In this document: one piece after another, positions 38,438 to 45,749 of the stretch
How positions within the stretch are numbered: position 1 is the stretch's first letter
Layout of the letters: each line of letters opens with the position of its first letter
From: JASGIT01 sp047601665
GTDB lineage: Bacteria; Pseudomonadota; Gammaproteobacteria; Burkholderiales; Burkholderiaceae_C
Length of the DNA stretch: 64,000 nt
Direction of reading: 5' to 3'
Assembly: GCA_047601665.1 (NCBI GenBank)
Contig: JASGIT010000001.1
Location: 1,922,001 to 1,986,000, forward strand
Position numbers and translations under genes: made by a program
The notes under the pieces: generated by a model
Database searches by the model: none
Told to the model about the DNA's origin: nothing
Seen by the model: only the letters and a program-made list of their open reading frames with translations

Positions 38438-40840
38438 ATGTCCCGATTCCTCGTGAAAAAAGTCGCCGTGCTCGGCGCGGGCGTGATGGGCGCGCAAATC
38501 GCCGCCCACCTCGTCAACGTGAAAGTGCCCGTGGTGCTGTTCGATCTTCCCGCCAAGGAAGGCCCGAAGAACGGCATCGTCGCCAAGGCCGTCGAAGGCC
38601 TGAAGAAGCTCAAGCCCTCGCCCCTGGGCTTGGCGGAAGACGCCGCGCTGATCCAGCAGGCCAACTACGAAGAGCACATCCAGCTGCTCAAGGAATGCGA
38701 CCTCGTCATCGAGGCCATTGCCGAGCGCATGGACTGGAAGCTCGATCTGTACCAAAGAATAGCCCCGCACCTGGCCAAGCACGCCATCGTGGCCAGCAAC
38801 ACCTCGGGCCTGTCGATCACCAAGCTCTCCGAGGCGCTGCCCGACAGCGTGAAGCCGCGCTTCTGCGGCATCCACTTCTTCAACCCGCCGCGCTACATGC
38901 AACTGGTGGAGCTGATCGACACCCCCGCCACGCAGCCCGAGGTGCTCGACCAGCTCGAAGCCTTCGTCACCAGCGGCCTGGGCAAGGGCGTGGTGCGCGC
39001 GCACGACACGCCCAATTTCATCGCCAACCGCGTGGGCATCGCGGGCCTGCTGACCACGATGAAAGAGGTGGAAAACTTCGGCCTCACGTTCGACGTGGTG
39101 GACGACCTCACTGGCAAGAAACTGGGCCGCGCCAGCAGCGGCACCTTCCGCACCGCCGACGTGGTGGGGCTGGACACGCTGGCCCACGTCATCAAGACGC
39201 TGCAGGACAACCTGAGCTTGGGCACCGACCCGTTCTACGCCAGCTTCGGCACGCCCGCCGTGCTGCAAAAGCTGCTGGATCTGGGCAACCTGGGCCAGAA
39301 AACCAAGGCTGGCTTCTACAAGAAACAGGGCCGCGACGTGCTGCGCTTCGAGTTGGAAAGCGAAAGCTACGTGCCCGCGGGCCAGACGGCCGACGCCGTG
39401 TATGGCCGCATGTTGAAAAAGCCCGCCGCCGAGCGCCTGCAACTGCTGCGCAACGCCCAGGGGGCCGAAGGCCGGTTCCTCTGGGCCATCCTGCGCAACA
39501 GCTTCCACTACGCCGCCGTGCACCTGGGCACCATCGCACACAACGCCCGCGACGTGGACCAGGCCATGCGCTGGGGCTTCGGCATGAAGCAAGGCCCGTT
39601 CGAGCTCTGGCAGGAAGCGGGCTGGCTAGCAGTCGCCAAGATGGTGCAAGAAGACATCGACGCCGGCAAAGCCCTGTGCAACACGCCGCTGCCCGGCTGG
39701 GTGTTCCAGGGCCCGGTGGCCGAGGCCGGCGGCGTGCACACGGCGCAAGGCTCGTGGAGCGCATCGGAAGGCCGCTTCATCCCGCGCCGCGAACTGCCCG
39801 TCTACCAGCGCCAGCGCTTCCCCGAGCCGCTGCTGGGCGAATCCAACCTGCCCGACTGGCGCACCGCGGGCACCACCGTTGCCGAATCCAAGGCCCTGCG
39901 CACCTGGACGCTCGATGGCAAGGTGCTCATCGCCAGCATCAAGAACAAGATGCACGCCATCAGCCCCGAGGTGATGGAGGGCCTGATGGAAGCCGTGGAC
40001 GTGGCTGAAAGCGATTACGAAGCCATGGTCATCTGGTCCGGCGACGCTCCCTTCAGCGTGGGCGCGGACCTCGAAGCCACCATGCCCGCCTTCGTCATCG
40101 GCGGCCCGGACGCCATCGACAGCATCGAGCAGGAACTGCAGAGCCTCATGCTGCGCATCCGCTACGCGCAGGTGCCCGTGGTGGCGGCCATCCACGGCAT
40201 GGCGCTGGGGGGCGGCTGCGAATTGGCCGTGCATTGCGCGCGCCGCGTGGCGCACATGGAAAGCTACATGGGCCTCGTCGAAGTCGGCGTGGGCCTGGTG
40301 CCCGGCGCGGGCGGCCTGACCTACATCGCGCGCCGCGCGGCGGAGAACATGGCCGCATCGACGGGCAAGGACCTGCTGCCCTTCCTGACCGAAGGCTTCA
40401 CCGCCGCCGCCATGGCCAAGGTGGGCACCAGCGCCCTCGAATCGCGCAAGCTCGGCTACCTGCTGGACAGCGACCTGATCGTCCCGCACAAGGACGAACT
40501 GCTGGGCACGGCCCTCAACGAGGCCCAATCGCTGGCCGCCAGCGGCTGGCGCGCGCCGCACAAGCGCCTGTTCCCCGTGGCGGGCCGCAACGGCATCGCC
40601 ACCATCAAGGCGCAACTGGTCAACATGCGCGACGGCGGCTTCATCAGCGCCTACGACTTCAAGGTTGGCACGCTGATCGCCGAAGTGGTCTGCGGCGGCG
40701 ATGTGGACGCGGGCACCCTGGTGAGCGAGGAATACCTGCACACGCTGGAGCGCAAGGCCTTCTGCCACCTGATCGGCCAGCCCAAGACGCACGAGCGCAT
40801 CCTCGGAATGCTCAGCACCGGCAAGCCGGTGCGGAATTAA
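38438..40840 (+). CDS. 3-hydroxyacyl-CoA dehydrogenase / enoyl-CoA hydratase, FadN type
   Basis: An 800-aa bifunctional enzyme for beta-oxidation steps 2 and 3. Order: NAD-binding Rossmann domain first (GAGVMG, Gly13-Gly18), the dehydrogenase active site CGIHFFNPPRYMQLVELI (His plus downstream Glu), the 3HCDH C-domain, then a C-terminal crotonase domain with both catalytic glutamates intact (GGGCELA and GLVEVGVGLVPGAGG). This order is reversed compared with E. coli FadB and matches FadN. It begins 14 bp after the DUF2147 gene; the ATG at 38438 is chosen for the Rossmann fold start. Confidence 0.92.
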   Translation: MSRFLVKKVAVLGAGVMGAQIAAHLVNVKVPVVLFDLPAKEGPKNGIVAKAVEGLKKLKPSPLGLAEDAALIQQANYEEHIQLLKECDLVIEAIAERMDWKLDLYQRIAPHLAKHAIVASNTSGLSITKLSEALPDSVKPRFCGIHFFNPPRYMQLVELIDTPATQPEVLDQLEAFVTSGLGKGVVRAHDTPNFIANRVGIAGLLTTMKEVENFGLTFDVVDDLTGKKLGRASSGTFRTADVVGLDTLAHVIKTLQDNLSLGTDPFYASFGTPAVLQKLLDLGNLGQKTKAGFYKKQGRDVLRFELESESYVPAGQTADAVYGRMLKKPAAERLQLLRNAQGAEGRFLWAILRNSFHYAAVHLGTIAHNARDVDQAMRWGFGMKQGPFELWQEAGWLAVAKMVQEDIDAGKALCNTPLPGWVFQGPVAEAGGVHTAQGSWSASEGRFIPRRELPVYQRQRFPEPLLGESNLPDWRTAGTTVAESKALRTWTLDGKVLIASIKNKMHAISPEVMEGLMEAVDVAESDYEAMVIWSGDAPFSVGADLEATMPAFVIGGPDAIDSIEQELQSLMLRIRYAQVPVVAAIHGMALGGGCELAVHCARRVAHMESYMGLVEVGVGLVPGAGGLTYIARRAAENMAASTGKDLLPFLTEGFTAAAMAKVGTSALESRKLGYLLDSDLIVPHKDELLGTALNEAQSLAASGWRAPHKRLFPVAGRNGIATIKAQLVNMRDGGFISAYDFKVGTLIAEVVCGGDVDAGTLVSEEYLHTLERKAFCHLIGQPKTHERILGMLSTGKPVRN

Positions 40841-40844
40841 AGAG

Positions 40845-40975
40845 CACCCCCCTATGTCGCTTCGCTCCATCCCCCCGCTCTCGGCTATCGCCGGGCAGGG
40901 GGACGCTGCCCTCGCTGCGGGGCGGCCCTTGCTCGGCAGCCACTGGCCTGGGCCGCGCCAGTTTCATGCGCAGCG
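40845..40975. repeat. Long intergenic repeat, copy B (fadN-thiolase gap)
   Basis: The same block order as copies A and C, with the invariant 19-bp core CTGCGGGGCGGCCCTTGCT at 40915-40933 followed by a GGGCCGCGCC end. It fills the space between two co-directional beta-oxidation genes. Confidence 0.8.
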
Positions 40976-41002
40976 CTATGGACAACTGAAAAGGACATTG
41001 AG

Positions 41003-42196
41003 ATGAAACAAGTACAAGACGCCTACATCGTCGCCGCCACGCGCACGCCCATCGGCCGTTCGGGCCGGGGCTACTTCCGCAACACGCGCCCGGACGACCT
41101 GCTCGTCGCCGCCATCCAAAGCGCCGTGGCCCAGGTGCCCACGCTCGACCCCAAGGCCATCGAGGACGCCATCATCGGCTGCTCCTTCCCCGAGGGCGAG
41201 CAGGGCATGAACATGGCCCGCATGGCCGTGGGCCTGGCCTTCGACCACCCCGTGGGCGGCGTGACGGTGAACCGCTTCTGCGCCTCGGGCATCACCGCCA
41301 TCCAGATGGCCGCCGACCGCATCCGCGTGGGCGAGGCCGACGTGCTGATCGCGGGCGGCGCCGAGTCCATGAGCCTCGTGCCCATGGGCGGCAACAAGCC
41401 CTCGTTCAACCCCGAGGTCTTCGCGCGCGACGAGAACGTGGGCATCGCCTACGGCATGGGCCTCACCGCCGAAAAGGTCGCGCAGCAGTGGAAGGTGAGC
41501 CGCGAGGCGCAGGACGCCTTCGCGCTCGAATCGCACCTGCGCGCCGTGCGCGCCCAGCAGGCGGGTGAATTCGCCGACGAGATCACGCCCATCGAAGTCG
41601 TGGAGCGCACGCCCGACCTGAAGACCGGCGAAGTGACGGCCAAGACCCGCACCGTGACCCTCGACGAAGGCCCGCGTCCCGACACCACGCTCGAAGCGCT
41701 GGCCAAGCTGCGCCCCGTGTTCGCCGCGCGCGGCAGCGTCACGGCGGGCAACAGCTCGCAGACCAGCGACGGCGCGGGCGCGTTGATCCTGGCGAGCGAG
41801 AAGGCCGTCAAGCAGTTCGGCCTCACGCCGCTGGCGCGCTTCGTGAGCTTCGCGGCGCGCGGCGTGCCGCCCGAGGTCATGGGCATCGGCCCCATCGAGG
41901 CTATCCCCGCCGCGCTGCGCTACGCGGGCTTGCAAAGCCAGGACATCGGCTGGTACGAATTGAACGAAGCCTTCGCGGCCCAGTCGCTCGCGGTCATCAA
42001 CACCCTGGGCCTGGACCCGGCCAAGGTCAACCCCATGGGCGGCGCCATCGCCCTGGGCCACCCGCTGGGCGCCACGGGCGCCATCCGCGCCGCCACCGTG
42101 GTGCACGCGCTGCGCCGCCACAACCTCAAGTACGGCATGGTCACCATGTGCGTGGGCACGGGCCAGGGCGCGGCGGGCATTTTCGAGCGCGTGTAG
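41003..42196 (+). CDS. Acetyl-CoA C-acyltransferase (thiolase)
   Basis: A 397-aa thiolase for the last step of beta-oxidation. The acylated Cys93 is in NRFCASGITAI, the active histidine in GGAIALGHPLGATGA (about 347-361), and the second cysteine in MCVGTGQGAAGIF (about 382-394). A degradative FadA-type role is inferred from the adjacent FadN and FadE genes rather than a biosynthetic PhaA role. Separated from fadN by the long repeat. Confidence 0.93.
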   Translation: MKQVQDAYIVAATRTPIGRSGRGYFRNTRPDDLLVAAIQSAVAQVPTLDPKAIEDAIIGCSFPEGEQGMNMARMAVGLAFDHPVGGVTVNRFCASGITAIQMAADRIRVGEADVLIAGGAESMSLVPMGGNKPSFNPEVFARDENVGIAYGMGLTAEKVAQQWKVSREAQDAFALESHLRAVRAQQAGEFADEITPIEVVERTPDLKTGEVTAKTRTVTLDEGPRPDTTLEALAKLRPVFAARGSVTAGNSSQTSDGAGALILASEKAVKQFGLTPLARFVSFAARGVPPEVMGIGPIEAIPAALRYAGLQSQDIGWYELNEAFAAQSLAVINTLGLDPAKVNPMGGAIALGHPLGATGAIRAATVVHALRRHNLKYGMVTMCVGTGQGAAGIFERV

Positions 42197-42248
42197 TCAC
42201 GCGCAGGACGGCGCGCGCGGCGCTCCCTTGGCACACTGAAGGACCAAC

Positions 42249-43082
42249 ATGAACAGCACCACAGCACACCCCTTCGACCGGGCCATCGCGCTCGCGCCCA
42301 CCGCCGAACCCGGCGTCTACACCGGCCACACCAGCCCCGACTACTGGAACATGGTCGGCCCCTTCGGCGGCGTCACGGCGGCCACGCTGCTGCGGGCCAT
42401 CCAGCAGCACCCGGCCCTGCTGGGCGAGCCGGTCTCGCTCACCGTGAACTACGCCAGCGCCATTGCCGAAGGGCCCTACACCCTGCGCGCCACGCCCGTG
42501 CGCACCAACCGCTCCACGCAGCACTGGCTGCTGACCATCGAGCAGCCCGGCGCGGATGGCGAAGTCATCACCAGCACCACCGCCACGGCCGTCACCGCCG
42601 CGCGCCGCGAGACCTGGAGCCTGAGCGACTGCCCCATGCCCGCCGTGCCCGGCCCCGCCGAACGCCCGGCCCTGCCGCCCGGTGTGGGCGTGCAGTGGCT
42701 GTCGCTGTACGAAATGCGCTTCATCACCGGCCTGATGCCGCAGACCTGGGACGGCGGCGGCGACACCAGCCTCACGCAGCTATGGATGCGCGACGCGCCC
42801 GCGCGGCCGCTGGATTTCCCCTCGCTCGCGGCCTTTTCCGACATGTTCTACCCACGGGTATGGCTGCGCCGCGCGCTCCGCGTGCCCGCGGGCACCGTGT
42901 CCATCACCATCTACTTCCACGCGGGTGGCGCGCAGCTGGCCGAGGCCGGCACCGGCTACCTGCTGGGCCAGGCGCGCGCGCAGGAGTTCCGCAACGGCTT
43001 CTTCGACCAGACCGCGCAACTCTGGACGGAATCGGGCGCCATGCTCGCCACCACCCACCAAATCGTCTACTTCAAGGAATAA
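42249..43082 (+). CDS. Double-hotdog acyl-CoA thioesterase, TesB-like
   Basis: A 277-aa protein made of two hotdog modules (N-terminal MVGPFGGVTAATLLRAIQQHP...VSLTVNYASAIAEGPY; C-terminal LGQARAQEFRNGFFDQTAQLWTESGAMLATTHQIVYF). The C-terminal DQTAQLW...TTHQ corresponds to the TesB active-site region. It hydrolyses acyl-CoA esters, perhaps removing dead-end intermediates. 52 bp after the thiolase gene and 6 bp before the isomerase-like gene. Confidence 0.85.
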   Translation: MNSTTAHPFDRAIALAPTAEPGVYTGHTSPDYWNMVGPFGGVTAATLLRAIQQHPALLGEPVSLTVNYASAIAEGPYTLRATPVRTNRSTQHWLLTIEQPGADGEVITSTTATAVTAARRETWSLSDCPMPAVPGPAERPALPPGVGVQWLSLYEMRFITGLMPQTWDGGGDTSLTQLWMRDAPARPLDFPSLAAFSDMFYPRVWLRRALRVPAGTVSITIYFHAGGAQLAEAGTGYLLGQARAQEFRNGFFDQTAQLWTESGAMLATTHQIVYFKE

Positions 43083-43088
43083 GACACC

Positions 43089-43877
43089 ATGAGCGACATC
43101 CTCGTCCACACCGAAGCCGGTGTGATGACCGTCACCTTCAACCGGGTCGACAAAAAGAATTCCATCACCGAGGCCATGTACGCCACCATGGCCGACGCGC
43201 TGGCGCAGGCCGAGCAGGACGCCGCCGTGCGCTGCGTGGTATTCCAGGGCGACGTGGCCATCTTCAGCGCGGGCAACGACATCGCCGACTTCCAGAAGCA
43301 GGCCGCCAAGCGCGCGGCGGAAGGCACGCAGCAGCAGGGCGAGCGGCCCGTGTGGCGCTTCCTGCGTGGCATCGCCGCCTTCCCCAAGCCCGTCATCGCC
43401 GCCGTGTGCGGCCCGGCGGTGGGCATCGGCACCACCATGCTGTTCCACTGCGACCTGGTCTACGCGGGCGACAACGCGGCGTTCTCCATGCCCTTCGTGA
43501 ACCTGGGGCTGTGCCCCGAGGCCGCGTCCAGCATCCTCGTGCCCAAGATGTTCGGCTACCACCGCGCCGCCGAGGCGCTGCTGCTGGGCGAACCCTTCAT
43601 GGCCGAGGCCGCGCTGGAAGTGGGCCTGGTCAACCGCGTGGTGGCCCCCGCCGAGTGCAACGCCCTGGCCCAGCAGCAGGCGAAGAAGCTCGCGGCCAAG
43701 CCGCTGTCCGCCGTGGTGGAAACCAAGCGCCTGATGAAGCAGGGCCAGGTCGCCGTGCTGCACGAGCGCATGGCCGAGGAAGGCGAGAGCTTCGCCAGCC
43801 TGATGGCCGGGCCTGCGGCGAAGGAGGCGTTCGCGGCGTTCATGGAAAAGCGCAAGCCGGATTTCAGCAACTGCTGA
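43089..43877 (+). CDS. Crotonase-family protein, probably a delta3-delta2-enoyl-CoA isomerase
   Basis: A 262-aa crotonase fold with the CoA-binding AGNDIADF (residues 61-68) and oxyanion-hole GPAVGIGTTM (108-117). Neither hydratase glutamate is present: the first is Thr116 and the second Phe136. A glutamate occurs instead at Glu144 (LGLCPEAAS), the position of the acid in Eci/PaaG-type isomerases. So it is more likely an enoyl-CoA isomerase used for unsaturated fatty acids than a hydratase. The 3' end is duplicated downstream as a 51-bp direct repeat. Confidence 0.85.
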   Translation: MSDILVHTEAGVMTVTFNRVDKKNSITEAMYATMADALAQAEQDAAVRCVVFQGDVAIFSAGNDIADFQKQAAKRAAEGTQQQGERPVWRFLRGIAAFPKPVIAAVCGPAVGIGTTMLFHCDLVYAGDNAAFSMPFVNLGLCPEAASSILVPKMFGYHRAAEALLLGEPFMAEAALEVGLVNRVVAPAECNALAQQQAKKLAAKPLSAVVETKRLMKQGQVAVLHERMAEEGESFASLMAGPAAKEAFAAFMEKRKPDFSNC

Positions 43878-43983
43878 GATCCGAAGCCTGCGCAGCAGGC
43901 TCCTCGCGCAGCGAGGGCGCGGCGTTTTCGCTAAAAGCGCAAGCCGGATTTCAGCAACTGCTGAGATCCGAAGCCTGCGCAGC
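43846..43983. repeat. Perfect 51-bp direct repeat over the end of the isomerase-like gene
   Basis: Copy 1 is 43846-43896, covering the last ten codons, the TGA (43875-43877) and 19 bp after; copy 2 is 43933-43983. All 51 bases are identical, offset by 87 bp. Between them lies a CCTCGC/GCGAGG hairpin near 43902-43916. A local duplication, probably recent. Confidence 0.95.
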
Positions 43984-44029
43984 GTTTTCGCCAGCAGCGC
44001 AGGCCTGACTTCGGTAGGTGCTAAAAAAG

Positions 44030-44075
44030 CCTGCTAGCGCTTGTCCAGTAAGCGCTGGAAGCTATTAAAAAAATA
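44030..44075. repeat. Palindromic repeat copy
   Basis: CTAGCGCTT and AAGCGCTGG arms around 44034-44058, with flanking GAAGCTATTAAAA. It lies just upstream of the small thioesterase gene. Confidence 0.8.
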
Positions 44076-44085
44076 GTAAATCCGC

Positions 44086-44571
44086 ATGAGCCATACCACC
44101 CCGCCCGTCACCTTCGAGCCCGAATTCATCAAGGTGCTCACCAAGTTTTTCGAGCAGCGCATCACCTTCAACCAGGTGCTGGGCCTGAAGATCACCAGCC
44201 TGACGCCCGAGCGCGTGGCCGCGCGCATCGCCATGCGGCCCGAGTTGATCGGCAGTGCGGTCCACCAGCGCATCCACGGCGGCGTCATCGCCTCGGGGCT
44301 GGACTCGATGGGTGGCCTGGCCATCATGGCCGCGCTGGGCGCGCGCCATATGGATGAGGCGCCGCTGCACCGTATGCGGCACTTCGCCAGGCTCGCCACC
44401 ATCGACCTGCGCGTGGACTACCTGCGCCCCGGCACCGGCACCGACAGCGCCTTCGACCTGCGCGCCGAGGTGCTGCGCCTGGGCTCGCGCGTGGCCTCCA
44501 CGCGCATGGAGTTCCTGGGGGAGGACGGCCAACTGCTGTCCACCGGCACGGCGGCCTACATCGTGTCGTGA
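44086..44571 (+). CDS. PaaI-like hotdog thioesterase
   Basis: A 161-aa single hotdog-fold thioesterase. The central helix motif HQRIHGGVIASGLDSMGGLA (about residues 58-77), with the HGG turn typical of PaaI/4HBT enzymes, is followed by TIDLRVDYLRPGTGTD. Probably hydrolyses CoA esters in the cytoplasm. On the same strand as the beta-oxidation genes but separated by about 200 bp of duplicated and repeat DNA, so it may have its own transcript. Confidence 0.85.
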   Translation: MSHTTPPVTFEPEFIKVLTKFFEQRITFNQVLGLKITSLTPERVAARIAMRPELIGSAVHQRIHGGVIASGLDSMGGLAIMAALGARHMDEAPLHRMRHFARLATIDLRVDYLRPGTGTDSAFDLRAEVLRLGSRVASTRMEFLGEDGQLLSTGTAAYIVS

Positions 44572-44732
44572 ACGGGCGCTGAACGACGTCATCGCTGTGT
44601 GTCGCTGCAAAGCTTGCAAGCGACTGCAACTGTCAGGGGGTTTAGTTACCGATATTGCGTAATGCCGGGAATTGTTATCGCCGTGGCCTTCTAGGATTTC
44701 TTTTTCTCCCGGAGCACACAAGGAAACAACCG

Positions 44733-45275
44733 ATGGCGCAAAACCCCTTCTTTGGCAAGCGTGAAGAGCAACCGTACCAACCCCCCCGCCCGGCCACCAC
44801 GCCGCTGTCGTCCACCAGCAGCGTGAGCAGCACCTCCACGGCGGCCAGCAGCGCGGCGGCGGCCAAGGACAGCGGCAGCAAGCTCACCGTGGGCCCCAAC
44901 ATCAAGCTGCGCGGCGTGGAGATCACCGATTGCGACACGCTGGTCGTCGAAGGCACGGTGGAAGCGACGATGAACTCGCGCGTCATCCAGATCGCCCCGG
45001 CGGGCGCGTTCCACGGCACGGCGGAGATCGACGTGGCCGAAATCCACGGCCTGTTCGACGGCACCCTCACCGTGCGCGAAAAGCTCGTCATCTACTCCAC
45101 CGGCAAGGTCAGCGGCACCATCCGCTACGGCAAGGTGGTGATCGAGGAAGGCGGCGAACTCACGGGCGAAATCTCGGCGGGCACCGGCTCCGCCGCACGC
45201 TCCAGCGCCAGCGCGTCCAGCTCGGCCGCGAACGGCAGCGCAAGCAAGGAGCCCGCTGCGCTCGCGGCCTCCTGA
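44733..45275 (+). CDS. Bactofilin (polymer-forming cytoskeletal protein)
   Basis: A 180-aa protein. The bactofilin (DUF583) core at about residues 48-150 shows the short beta-helix repeats (LTVGPNIKLRGVEITDCDTLVVEGTVEATM, IQIAPAGAFHGTAEIDVAEIHGLFDG, GKVSGTIRYGKVVIEEGGELTGEI). Disordered Ser/Ala-rich tails flank it on both sides. Bactofilins self-assemble into filaments at the membrane and take part in cell shape or positioning. AAGGAAAC precedes the ATG at 44733. About 160 bp without a gene lie upstream; I see no clear promoter there. Confidence 0.9.
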   Translation: MAQNPFFGKREEQPYQPPRPATTPLSSTSSVSSTSTAASSAAAAKDSGSKLTVGPNIKLRGVEITDCDTLVVEGTVEATMNSRVIQIAPAGAFHGTAEIDVAEIHGLFDGTLTVREKLVIYSTGKVSGTIRYGKVVIEEGGELTGEISAGTGSAARSSASASSSAANGSASKEPAALAAS

Positions 45276-45288
45276 CTTCGCTGAACCT

Positions 45289-45708
45289 TCAAGCTGCGGC
45301 CGGCTGCGGAATCACCCGCGGCTGGCCGTTGGCGTCTATGGCCACGTAGGTCAGCAGGGCTTCCGTCACCTTCACGTACTGGCCCTGGGTGCGGATGCGC
45401 TCGGCGTACACCTCCACGTCCACCGTGACCGAGGTGCGCCCCACGCGCACGATGCTTGAATAGAACGACAGCAGGTCGCCCACGCGCACCGGCTGCTTGA
45501 AGACGAACTCCTTCACGGCCACGGTCGCCATGCGCCCCTGCACCACGCGCATGGGCAGCACCGAGCCCGCCAGGTCCACCTGCGACATGACCCAGCCGCC
45601 GAAGATGTCGCCGTTGGCGTTGCAGTCGGCGGGCATGGGAATGACCTTGAGCACCAGTTCCTTGCCATCGGGCAGAACGGTCGTGGGGCGGTTGATGGCG
45701 TCGAGCAT
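45289..45708 (-). CDS. YciA-type acyl-CoA thioesterase
   Basis: A 139-aa hotdog thioesterase. The hallmark NANGDIFGGWVMSQVDLAGS (residues 30-49 here, with the catalytic Asp) and the KPVRVGD-like stretch FKQPVRVGDLLSFY match YciA/acot. It acts on many acyl-CoAs. The ATG at 45708 is preferred because the longer form (45738) begins within the region shared with the divergent ABC gene. Convergent with bactofilin (13-bp gap). Confidence 0.88.
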   Translation of the reverse strand: MLDAINRPTTVLPDGKELVLKVIPMPADCNANGDIFGGWVMSQVDLAGSVLPMRVVQGRMATVAVKEFVFKQPVRVGDLLSFYSSIVRVGRTSVTVDVEVYAERIRTQGQYVKVTEALLTYVAIDANGQPRVIPQPAAA

Positions 45709-45749
45709 GGGCACAATCCTGGACAAAACAACGACCACGATTGTCCGCC

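Noticed and set aside
44572..44732. A promoter or small RNA upstream of bactofilin
   Set aside because: No -10/-35 pair with acceptable spacing and no stable hairpin with T-run were found in the 161-bp gap.
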